From positions 1,674,001 through 1,738,000 of the forward strand of contig NC_079885.1 in assembly GCF_029227915.1 (NCBI RefSeq): DNA of 64,000 nucleotides. The letters are read 5' to 3'. Positions 1 through 9,439 of this stretch are shown here, one piece after another. Position 1 is the first letter of the stretch, and each line of letters opens with the position of its first letter. Source of the stretch: Hydractinia symbiolongicarpus. Its lineage: Eukaryota > Cnidaria > Hydrozoa > Anthoathecata > Hydractiniidae. A program made the translations under genes and the position numbers. The notes under the pieces were generated by a model, which made no database searches, was not told the DNA's origin, and saw only the letters and a list, made by a program, of their open reading frames with translations.

Positions 1-804
1 AGTACCCAGGGAGTAAACTCATTTCCCGAACGATTTTGTAAATTACTTTTTCACCACTAAAACGCATGAGACTTGTAGTTTTTAAAAATGTTTTCATTTT
101 TGATGAGACGCTTAATGAGAGAAGTTTAATCGCCGGCAAACGAAAACCTGCGATTTCCCGTAAATCCTGGACTCGGCTCGTATAGTCAAAAGTATACAAA
201 GAAAGTACCCAGGGAGTAAACTCATTTCCCAATCGATTTTTTAAATTATTATGTCACCACTAAAACGCATGAGACTTGTAGTTTTTAAAAATGTTTTCAT
301 TTTTGATGAGACGCTGAATAAAAGCAGTTTAATCGCCGGCAAACGAAAACCCGCGTTTTCCCGTAAATCCCGGGCTTGGCACGTATAGTCGAATGTATAC
401 AAAGAAAGTACCCTGTGAGTAAACTCATTTCCAGAACGATTTTTTAAATTATTTTTTCACCACTAAAACGCATAAGACTTGTAGTTTTTAAAAATGTTTT
501 CATTTTTGATGAGACGCTGAATAAAAGAATTTTAACCGCCGGCAAACGAAAACCCGCGATTTCCCGTAAATCCCGGCTTGGCCCGTATAGTCAAAAGTAT
601 ACAAAGAAAGTACCCATGGAGTAAACTCATTTCCCGAACGATTTTTTAAATTATTTTTTCACCACTAAAACGCACGAGACTTGTAGTTTTCAGAAATATT
701 TTCATTTTTGATGAGACGCTGAATAAAAGCAGTTTAATCGCCGGCAAACGAAAACCTGCGATTTCCCTAAATTCCGGACTCAGCCCGTATAGTCAAAAGT
801 ATAC

Positions 805-2425
805 AAAGAAAGTACCCAGGGAGTAAACTCATTTCCAGAACGATTTTTTAAATTATTTTTTCACCACTAAAACGCATAAGACTTGTAGTTTTTAAAAATG
901 TTTTCATTTTTGATGAGACGCTTAATGAAAGAGGTTTAATCGCCGGCAAACGAAATCCCGCGTTTTCCCGTAAATCCGGGGCTTGGCCCGTATAGTCGAA
1001 TGTATACAAAGAAAGTACCCAGGGAGTAAACTCATTTCCCGAACGATTTTTTAAATTTTTTTTTCACCACTAAAACGCATGAGACTTGTAGTTTTCAAAA
1101 ATGTTTTCATTTTTGATGAGACGCTTAATGAAAGAGGTTTAATCGCCGGAAAACGAAAACCCGCGATTTTCCGTAAATCCCGGGCTTGGCCCGTATAGTG
1201 GAATGTATACAAAGAAAGTACCCTGTGAGTAAACTCATTTTCAGAACGATTTTTTAAATTATTTTTTCACCACTAAAACGCATAAGACTTGTAGTTTTTA
1301 AAAATGTTTTCATTTTTGATGAGACGCTGAATAAAAGAAGCTTAATCGCCGGCAAACGAAAACCCGCGATTTCCCGTAAATCCCGGGCTTGGCCCGTATA
1401 GTCAAAAGTATAAAAAGAAAGTACCCAGGGAGTAAACTCATTTCCCGAACGATTTTTTATATTATTTTTTTACCACTAAACGCATGAGACTTGTGGTTTT
1501 CAAAAATATTTTCATATTTGATGGGACGCTGAATAAAAGAAGTTTAATCGCCGACAAACGAAAATCCGCGATTACCCGTAAATCCCGGACTCGGCCCGTA
1601 TAATCAAAAGTATACAAAGAAAGTACCCAGGGAGTAAACTCATTTCCAGAACGATTTTTTAAATTATTTTTTCACCACTAAAACGCATAAGACTGGTAGT
1701 TTTTAAAAATGTTTTCATTTTTGTTGAGACGCTTAATGAAAGAGGTTTAATCGCCGGCAAACGAAATCCCGCGTTTTCCCGTAAATCCGGGGCTTGGCCC
1801 GTATAGTCGAATGTATACAAAGAAAGTACCCAGGGAGTAAACTCATTTTCCGAACGATTTTTTAAATTTTTTTTTCACCACTAAAACGCATGAGACTTGT
1901 AGTTTTCAAAAATGTTTTCATTTTTGATGAGACGCTTAATGAAAGAGGTTTAATCGCCGGAAAAAGAAAACCCGCGATTTTCCGTAAATCCCGGGCTTGG
2001 CCCGTATAGTCGAATGTATACAAAGAAAGTACCCTGTGAGTAAACTCATTTCCAGAACGATTTTTTAAATTATTTTTTCACCACTAAATCGCATAAGACT
2101 TGTAGTTTTTAAAAATGTTTTCATTTTTGATGAGACGCTGAATAAAAGAAGTTTAATCGCCGGCAAACGAAAACCCGCGATTTCCCGTAAATCCCGGGCT
2201 TGGCCCGTATAGTCAAAAGTATAAAAAGAAAGTACCCAGGGAGTAAACTCATTTCCCGAACGATTTTTATATAATTTTTTTACCACTAAACGCATGAGAC
2301 TTGGGGTTTTCAAAAATATTTTCATATTTGATGGGACGCTGAATAAAAGAAGTTTAATCGCCGGCAAACGAAAATCCGAGATTTCCCGTAAATCCCGGAC
2401 TCGGCCCGTATAGTCAAAAGTATAC
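805..2425 (-). repeat. 4-mer higher-order repeat, two copies, 811-bp offset
   Basis: About 805-1615 and 1616-2425 share the same order of monomer variants. Markers repeat 810-811 bp apart: TTTCCAGAACG after GAGTAAAC (821 and 1632), TAAATCCGGGGC (971 and 1782), CCCTGTGAG (1221 and 2032), and the rare TACCACTAAACGCATG (1471 and 2281). The second copy differs at scattered single sites. Confidence 0.85.
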
Positions 2426-2430
2426 AAAGA

Positions 2431-4050
2431 AAGTACCCAGGGAGGAAACTCATTTCCCGAACGATTTTTTAAATTATTTTTTCACCACTAAAAGGCATGA
2501 GACTTGTAGTTTTTAAAAATGTTTTCATTTTTGATGAGACGCTGAATAAAAGAAGTTTAATCGCCGGCAAACGAAAACCCGCGATTTCCCGTAAATCCCG
2601 GCTTGGCCCGTATAGTCAAAAGTATACAAAGAAAGTACCCAGGGAGTAAACTCATTTCCCGAACGATTTTTTAAATTATTTTTTCACCACTAAAACGCAT
2701 GAGACTTGTAGTTTTCAAAAATGTTTTCATTTTTGATGAGACGCTGAAAAGAAGCAGTTTAATCGCCGGCAAACGAAAACCTGCGATTTCCCTAAATCCC
2801 GAACTCGGCCCGTATAGTCAAAAGTATACAAAGAAAGTACCCAGGGAGTAAACTCATTTCCAGAACGATTTTTTAAATTATTTTTTCACCACTAAAACGC
2901 ATAAGATTTGTAGTTTTTAAAAATGCTTTCATTTTTGATGAGACGCTGAATAAAAGAAGTTCAATCGCCGGCAAACGAAAACCCGCGATTTCCCGTAAAT
3001 CCCGGGCTTGGCCCGTATAGTCAAAAGTATACAAAGAAAGTACCCAGGGAGTAAACTCATTTCCCGAACGATTTTTTAAATTACTTTTTCACCACTAAAA
3101 CGCATGAGACTTGTAGTTTTCAAAAATGTTTTCATTTTTGATGAGACGCTGAATAAAAGAAGTTTAATCGCCGGCAAACGAAAACCCGCAATTTCCCGTA
3201 TATCCCGGGCTTGGCCCGTATAATCAAAAGTATACAAAGAAAGTACCCAGGGAGGAAACTCATTTCCCGAACGATTTTTTAAATTATTTTTTCACCACTA
3301 AAAGGCATGAGACTTGTAGTTTTTAAAAATGTTTTCATTTTTGATGAGACGCTGAATAAAAGAAGTTTAATCGCCGGCAAACGAAAACCCGCGATTTCCC
3401 GTAAATCCCGGCTTGGCCCGTATAGTCAAAAGTATACAAAGAAAGTACCCAGGGAGTAAACTCATTTCCCGAACGATTTTTTAAATTATTTTTTCACCAC
3501 TAAAACGCATGAGACTTGTAGTTTTCAAAAATGTTTTCATTTTTGATGAGACGCTGAAAAGAAGCAGTTTAATCGCCGGCAAACGAAAACCTGCGATTTC
3601 CCTAAATCCCGAACTCGGCCCGTATAGTCAAAAGTATACAAAGAAAGTACCCAGGGAGTAAACTCATTTCCAGAACGATTTTTTAAATTATTTTTTCACC
3701 ACTAAAACGCATAAGATTTGTAGTTTTTAAAAATGCTTTCATTTTTGATGAGACGCTGAATAAAAGAAGTTCAATCGCCGGCAAACGAAAACCCGCGATT
3801 TCCCGTAAATCCCGGGCTTGGCCCGTATAGTCAAAAGTATACAAAGAAAGTACCCAGGGAGTAAACTCATTTCCCGAACGATTTTTTAAATTACTTTTTC
3901 ACCACTAAAACGCATGAGACTTGTAGTTTTCAAAAATGTTTTCATTTTTGATGAGACGCTGAATAAAAGAAGTTTAATCGCCGGCAAACGAAAACCCGCA
4001 ATTTCCCGTATATCCCGGGCTTGGCCAGTATAATCAAAAGTATACAAAGA
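2431..4050 (-). repeat. 4-mer higher-order repeat, two nearly identical copies, 810-bp offset
   Basis: The stretches 2431-3240 and 3241-4050 match almost base for base. Private variants recur exactly 810 bp apart: GGAGGAAACT (2441 and 3251), CACTAAAAGGCATGAG, and ATAAGATTTG with AAATGCTTTC (near 2900-2930 and 3710-3740). The one difference I noted is GGCCCGTATAATC against GGCCAGTATAATC near 4026. This is a recent tandem duplication of four monomers. Confidence 0.9.
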
Positions 4051-4554
4051 AAGTACCCAGGGAGTAAACTCATTTCCCGAACGATTTTTTAAATTACTTT
4101 TTCACCACTAAAACGCATGAGACTTGTAGTTTTTAAAAATGTTTTCATTTTTGATGAGACGCTGAATAAATGAAGTTTAATCGCCGGCAAACGAAAACCT
4201 GCGATTTCCCGTAAATCCTGGACTCGGCCCGTATAGTCAAAAGTAACAAAGAAAGTACCCAGGGAGTAAACTCATTTCCCAAACGATTTTTTAAATTATT
4301 ATTTCACCACTAAAACGCATGAGACTTGTAGTTTTCAAGAATGTTTTCTTTTTTGATGAGACGCTGAATAAAAGCTGTTTAATCGCCGGCAAACGAAAAC
4401 CCGCGATTTGCTATAAATCCCGGGCTTGGCACGTATAGTCGAATGTATACAAAGAAAGTACCCTGTAAGTAAATTCATTTCCAGAACGATTTTTTAAATT
4501 ATTTTTTCATCACTAAAACGCATGGGACTTGTAGTTTTCAAAAATATTTTCATT

Positions 4555-5611
4555 TTTGATGAGACGCTGAATAAAAGCAGTTTAATCGCCGGCAAACGAA
4601 AACCTGCGTTTTCCCAAAATCCCGGACTCGGCCCGTATAGTCAAAAGTATACAAAGAAAGTACCCAGGGAGTAAACTCATTTCCCGAAGGATTTTTTTAA
4701 TTATTTTTTCACCACTAAAACGCATGAGACTTGTAGTTTTCAAAAATGTTTTCATTTTTGATAAGACGCTTAATGAAAGAGGTTTAATCGCCGGCAAACG
4801 AAAACCTGCGATTTCCCGTAAATCCAGGACTCGGCCCGTATAGTCGAATGTATACAAAGAAAGTACCCTGTGAGTAAACTCATTTCCAGAACGATTTTTT
4901 AAATTATTTTTTCACCACTAAAACGCCTAAGACTTGTAGTTTTTAAAAATGTTTTCATTTTTGATGAGACGCTGAATAAAAGAAGTTTAATCGCCGGCAA
5001 ACGAAAACCTGCGATTTCCCGTAAATCCTGGACTCGGCTCGTATAGTCAAAAGTATACAAAGAAAGTACCCAGGGAGTAAACTCATTTCCTAAACGATTT
5101 TTTAAATTATTATTTCACTACTAAAACGCATAAGACTTGTAGTTTTGAAAAATGTTTTTATTTTTGATGAGACGCTGAATAAAAGCAGTTTAATCGCCGG
5201 CAAACGAAAACCTGCGTTTTCCCAAAATCCCGGACTCGGCCCGTATAGTCAAAAGTATACAAAGAAAGTACCCAGGGAGTAAACTCATTTCCCGAAGGAT
5301 TTTTTTAATTATTTTTTCACCACTAAAACGCATGAGACTTGTAGTTTTCAAAAATGTTTTCATTTTTGATAAGACGCTTAATGAAAGAGGTTTAATCGCC
5401 GGCAAACGAAAACCTGCGATTTCCCGTAAATCCTGGACTCGGCCCGTATAGTCGAATGTATACAAAGAAAGTACCCTGTGAGTAAACTCATTTCCAGAAC
5501 GATTTTTTAAATTATTTTTTCACCACTAAAACGCCTAAGACTTGTAGTTTTTAAAAATGTTTTCATTTTTGATGAGACGCTGAATAAAAGAAGTTTAATC
5601 GCCGGCAAACA
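4555..5611 (-). repeat. 3-mer duplication, 608-bp offset (partial second copy)
   Basis: Positions 4555-5003 reappear at 5163-5611. Shared private variants include CCTGCGTTTTCCCAAAATC, CGAAGGATTTTTTTAATTA, GATAAGACGCTTAATG and AAACGCCTAAGAC. The match ends where 5612 continues as ACAAAATCCCGCG in place of ACGAAAACCTGCG, so only about 450 bp of the second 608-bp unit survives in register. Confidence 0.85.
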
Positions 5612-7062
5612 AAATCCCGCGTTTTCCCGTATATCCGGGGCTTGGCCCGTATAGTCGAATGTATACAAAGAAAGTACCCAGGGAGTAAACTCATTCCCCG
5701 AACGATTTTTTAAATTTTTTTTTTACCACTAAAACGCATGAGACTTGTAGTTTTTAAAAATGTTTTCATTTTTGATGAGACGCTGAATAAAAGCAGTTTA
5801 ATCGCCGGCAAACGAAAACCTGCGATTTCCCTAAATCCCGGACTCGGCCCGTATAGTCAAAAGTATACAAAGAAAGTACCCAGGAAGTAAAACCATTTCC
5901 AGAACGATTTTTTAAATTATTTTTTCACTACCAAAACGCATAAGACTTGTAGTTTTTAAAAATGTTTTCATTTTTGATGAGACGCTGAATAAAAGAAGTT
6001 TAATCGCCGGCAAACGAAAACCCGCGATTTCCCGTAAATCCCGGGCTTGGCCGTATAGTCAAAAGTATACAAAGAAAGTACCCAGGGAGTAAACTCATTT
6101 CCCGAACGATTTTTTAAATTACTTTTTCACCACTAAAACGCATGAGACTTGTAGTTTTTAAAAATGTTTTCATTTTTGATGAGACGCTGAATAAAAGAAG
6201 TTTAATCGCCGGCAAACGAAAACCTGCGATTTCCCGTAAATCCTGGACTCGGCTCGTATAGTCAAAAGTATACAAAGAAAGTACCCAGGGAGTAAACTCA
6301 TTTCCTAAACGATTTTTTAAATTATTATTTCACCACTAAAACGCATGAGACTTGTAGTTTTCCAGAATGTTTTCATTTTTGATGAGACGCTGAATAAAAG
6401 CAGTTTAATCGCCGGCAAACGAAAACCCGCGATTTCCCGTAAATCCCGGGCTTGGCACGTATAGTCGAATGTATACAAAGAAAGTACCCTGTGAGTAAAC
6501 TCATTTCCAGAACGATTTTTTAAATTATTTTTTCACCACTAAAACGCATAAGACTTGTAGTTTTTAAAAATGTTTTCATTTTTGATGAGACGCTGAATAA
6601 AAGAAGTTTAATCGCCGGCAAACGAAAACCCGCGATTTCCCGTAAATCCCGGCTTGGCCCGTATAGTCAAAAGTATACAAAGAAAGTACCCAGGGAGTAA
6701 ACTCATTTCCCGAAGGATTTTTTAAATTATTTTTTCACCACTAAAACGCATGAGACTTGTAGTTTTCAGAAATATTTTCATTTTTGATGAGACGCTGAAT
6801 AAAAGCAGTTTAATCGCCGGCAAACGAAAACCTGCGATTTCCTTAAATCCCGGACTCGGCCCGTATAGTCAAAAGTATACAAAGAAAGTACCCAGGGAGT
6901 AAACTCATTTCCAGAACGATTTTTTAAATTATTTTTTCACCACTAAAACGCATAAGACTTGTAGTTTTTAAAAATGTTTTCATTTTGATGAGACGCTGAA
7001 TAAAAGAAGTTTAATCGCCGGCAAACGAAAACCCGCGATTTCCCGTAAATCCCAGCTTGGCC
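5612..7062 (-). repeat. Mosaic satellite monomers next to the inversion, no clear local period
   Basis: About seven full monomers of mixed type. A block at about 6085-6700 (CTGGACTCGGCTCG, then TTGGCACGTATAGTCGAATG) has the same variant order as the start of the window (about 10-600) and part of 4070-4480, so related segments sit several kb apart. Nothing other than satellite is present. Confidence 0.85.
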
Positions 7063-7274
7063 CGTATAGTCAAAAGTATACAAAGAAAGTACCCAGGGAG
7101 TAAACTCATTTCCCGAACGATTTTTTAAATTATTTTTTCACCACTAAAACGCACGAACTGAAACGCAAAAACTACAAGTCTCATGCGTTTTAGTGGTGAA
7201 AAAATAACTTAAAAAATCGTTCGGGAAATGAGTTTACTCCCTGGGTACTTTCTTTGTATACTTTTGACTATACG
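7063..7274. repeat. Near-palindromic centre where the array changes orientation
   Basis: Positions 7063-7153 are the reverse complement of 7184-7274 over 91 bp with one mismatch (T to C at 7208), separated by a 30-nt spacer (7154-7183). Beyond the 91 bp the arms remain inverted satellite but carry different subtypes, for example GTGCCGAG on the right from 7275 against the complement of GGGCC on the left. The arms are thus paralogous copies and not a simple mirror image. The two halves of the array point away from this centre. Single strands could fold into a long hairpin here. Confidence 0.95.
7157..7166. other. Junction filler between inverted arms
   Basis: The left arm is recognisable up to GCACGA (7151-7156) and the right arm from AAAAACTACAAG (7167). 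The ten bases between, ACTGAAACGC, do not continue either arm. The AAACGC within it repeats AAACGC of the adjacent left arm (7147-7152), so the filler may be a short templated insertion from end joining or template switching. It is the only stretch in the window that I cannot align to the monomer. Confidence 0.75.
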
Positions 7275-7500
7275 TGCCGAGTCCAGGATTTACGGGAAAT
7301 CGCAGGTTTTCGTTTGCCGGCGATTAAACTTCTTTCATTCAGCGTCTCATCAAAAATGAAAACATTTTTAAAAACTACAAGTCTTATGCGTTTTAGTGGT
7401 GAAAAAATAATTTAAAAAATCGTTCTGAAAATGAGTTTACTCACAGGGTACTTTCTTTGTATACATTCGACTATACGTACCAAGCCCGGGATTTACGGGA

Positions 7501-7528
7501 AATCGCCGGTTTTCGTTTTCCGGCGATT
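7501..7528. repeat. Type B dyad: 9-bp perfect inverted repeat with 10-nt loop (first example)
   Basis: AATCGCCGG (7501-7509) and CCGGCGATT (7520-7528) are exact reverse complements around TTTTCGTTTT. Type A monomers have AATCGCGGG and GCCGGCGATT at the same place, which leaves a G-G mismatch in the stem. Many type B monomers between about 7.5 and 33.3 kb carry the perfect form (for example 8110, 8719, 13378, 20880, 32027 and 33243 and nearby). I saw none in the minus arm or after 33.3 kb. Confidence 0.9.
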
Positions 7529-7779
7529 AAACCTCTTTCATTAAGCGTCTCATCAAAAATGAAAACATTTTTGAAAACTACAAGTCTCATGCGTTTTAGT
7601 GGTGAAAAAAAAATTTAAAAAATCGTTCGAGAAATGAGTTTACTCCCTGGGTACTTTCTTTGTATACATTCGACTATACGGGTCAAGCCCCGGATTTGCG
7701 GGAAAACGCGGGATTTCGTTTGCCAGCGATTAAACCTCATTCATTAAGCGTCTCATCAAAAATGAAAACATTTTTAAAA

Positions 7780-7982
7780 ACTACAAGTCTCATGCGTTTT
7801 AGTGGTGAAAAAATAATTTAAAAAATCGTTCGGGAAATGAGTTTACTCCCTGGGTACTTTCTTTGTATACTTTTGACTATACGGGCCAAGCCCGGGATTT
7901 ACGGGAAATCGCGGGTTTTCGTTTGCCGGCGATTAAACTTCTTTTATTCAGCGTCTCATCAAAAATGAAAACATTTTTAAAA
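7780..7982 (+). repeat. Reference monomer of the satellite (type A, 203 bp)
   Basis: This copy shows the commonest state at nearly every site and serves as the reference unit, starting at ACTACAAG. Hand count: 203 bp, 76 G+C (37%), 12 CpG. Order of elements: ACTACAAGTCTCATGCG (1-17), a variable A-rich linker GAAAAAATAATTT (28-40), TCGGGAAATGAG (51-62), GTATAC palindrome (86-91), GGGCC and CCCGGG (about 104-117), TACGGGAAATCGCGGG (121-136), GCCGGCGATTAAAC (146-159), and an 18-bp A/T dyad (182-199). The phase of the start is arbitrary, because no flanking unique DNA shows where the array begins. 203 bp is close to a nucleosome repeat length. I do not recognise it as a named satellite. Confidence 0.95.
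7961..7978. repeat. Conserved A/T dyad: 7-bp inverted repeat with AAAA loop (example)
   Basis: AAAAATG (7961-7967) and CATTTTT (7972-7978) are exact reverse complements around AAAA. This element is kept in nearly all monomers of both arms. Exceptions are the AACAATG, AATATTTTT and CATTCTTG variants, which disturb one arm. Runs of A and T about 5-10 bp apart suggest local curvature or cruciform potential. Confidence 0.85.
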
Positions 7983-9439
7983 ACTACAAGTCTCATGCGT
8001 TTTAGTGGTGAAAAAATAATTTAAAAAATCGTTCGGGAAATGAGTTTACTCCCTGGGTACTTTCTTTGTATACTTTTGACTATACGGGCCAAGCCCGGGA
8101 TTTACGGGAAATCGCCGGTTTTCGTTTTCCGGCGATTAAACCTCTTTCATTAAGCGTCTCATCAAAAATGAAAACATTTTTGAAAACTACAAGTCTCATG
8201 CGTTTTAGTGGTGAAAAAAAAATTTAAAAAATCGTTCGGGAAATGAGTTTACTCCCTGGGTACTTTCTTTGTATACATTCGACTATACGGGTCAAGCCCC
8301 GGATTTGCGGGAAAATGCGGGATTTCGTTTGCCAGCGATTAAACCTCTTTCATTAAGCGTCTCATCAAAAATGAAAACATTTTTGAAAACTACAAGTCTC
8401 ATGCGTTTTAGTAGTGAAAAAATAATTTAAAAAATCGTTCGGGAAATGAGTTTACTCCCTGGGTACTTTCTTTGTATACTTTTGACTATACGGGCCAAGC
8501 CCGGGATTTACGGGAAATCGCGGATTTTCGTTTGCCGGCGATTAAACTTCTTTTATTCAGCGTCTCATTGAAAATGAAAACATTTTTAAAAACTACAAGT
8601 CTCATGCGTTTTAGTGGTGAAAAAATAATTTAAAAAATCGTTCTGGAAATGAGTTTACTCACAGGGTACTTTCTTTGTATACATTCGACTATACGTGCCA
8701 AGCCTGGGATTTACGGGAAATCGCCGGTTTTCGTTTTCCGGCGATTAAACCTCTTTCATTAAGCGTCTCATCAAAAATGAAAACATTTTTGAAAACTACA
8801 AGTCTCATGCGTTTTAGTGGTGAAAAAATAATATAAAAAATCGTTCGGGAAATGAGTTTACTCCCTGGGTACTTTCTTTGTATACTTTTGACTATACCGG
8901 AAAAGCCCGGGATTTACGGGAAATCGCGGGTTTTCGTTTGCCGGCGCTTAAACTGCTTTTTTTCAGCGTCTCATCAAAAATGAAAACAATTTTAAAAACT
9001 ACAAGTCTCATGCGTTTTAGTGGTGAAAAAAAAATTTAAAAAATCGTTCGGGAAATGAGTTTACTCCCTGGGTACTTTCTTTGTATACATTCGACTATAC
9101 GGGCCAAGCCCCGGATTTACGGGAAAACGCGGGATTTCGTTTGCCGGCGATTAAACCTCTTTCATTAAGGGTCTTATCAAAAATGAAAAGATTTTTGAAA
9201 ACTACAAGACTCATGCGTTTAGTGGTAAAAAAATAATATAAAAAATCGTTCGGGAAATGAGTTTACTCCCTGGGTACTTTTTTTGTATACTTTTGACTAT
9301 ACGGGCAGAGCCCGGGATTTACGGGAAATCGCGGGTTTAGGTTTGCCGGCGATTAAACCTCTTTCATTAAGCGTCTTATCAAAAATGAAAATATTTTTGA
9401 AAACTACAAGTCTCATGCGTTTAGTGGTAAAAAAATAAT

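Larger units (their letters stand above)
1..7156 (-). repeat. 203-bp satellite array, minus-oriented arm (about 35 monomers)
   Basis: Every stretch is a copy of the same roughly 203-bp monomer, read as the reverse complement of the longer arm. Landmarks such as AGTACCCAGGGAGTAAAC, CACCACTAAAACGCATGAG, AATCGCCGGCAAACG and GTATAGTCAAAAGTATAC recur about every 203 bp without a break. Copies differ by point changes and 1-2 bp indels. Type B-like copies (CCTGTGAGTAAAC with GAATGTATAC) are interspersed among A-, D- and F-like copies. Unlike many B copies in the other arm, I saw none here with the perfect CCGGCGATT dyad partner; they carry CCCGCGATT or CCTGCGATT. The array continues past the left edge. 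There is no gene, transposon or unique sequence. Confidence 0.98.
7495..8712 (+). repeat. 3-mer higher-order repeat, two copies, 609-bp offset
   Basis: The order B-dyad monomer, C monomer, A monomer is repeated. The perfect dyad AATCGCCGG/CCGGCGATT recurs near 7501, 8110 and 8719, and the rare GGTCAAGCCCCGGATTTGCG recurs at 7681 and 8290, 609 bp apart. The third unit diverges after its dyad monomer, where the A-rich linker becomes AAAAAATAATATAA. Confidence 0.85.

Noticed and set aside
2065-2427. Longest open frame (120 codons, minus strand) as a possible gene
   Set aside because: It spans two satellite monomers joined in frame by small indels, and the same peptide segment (YTFDYTG...DLREI...) occurs in dozens of other copies on either strand with varied ends. 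No ribosome-binding or promoter context, no recognisable domain.
4582-5465. Pair of identical 91-codon open frames as duplicated genes
   Set aside because: They are the 608-bp three-monomer duplication of the satellite; the identity extends through non-coding flanks.
7154-7183. Rho-independent terminator at the inversion hairpin
   Set aside because: The stem is the satellite itself, about 91 bp long with AT-rich parts and a 30-nt spacer, and there is no gene to terminate.
7063-7274. Terminal inverted repeats of a transposon centred on the junction
   Set aside because: There is no element between the arms, only 30 nt, no target-site duplication, and both arms continue as ordinary array for kilobases.
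7669-7682. CENP-B box
   Set aside because: Spacing is one base short and the fixed A does not align. Kept only as a low-interest observation.
7838-7909. Internal half-repeat of the monomer (CGGGAAAT occurring twice about 71 bp apart)
   Set aside because: Similarity is limited to about ten bases and does not extend, so there is no good evidence that the monomer arose by internal duplication.
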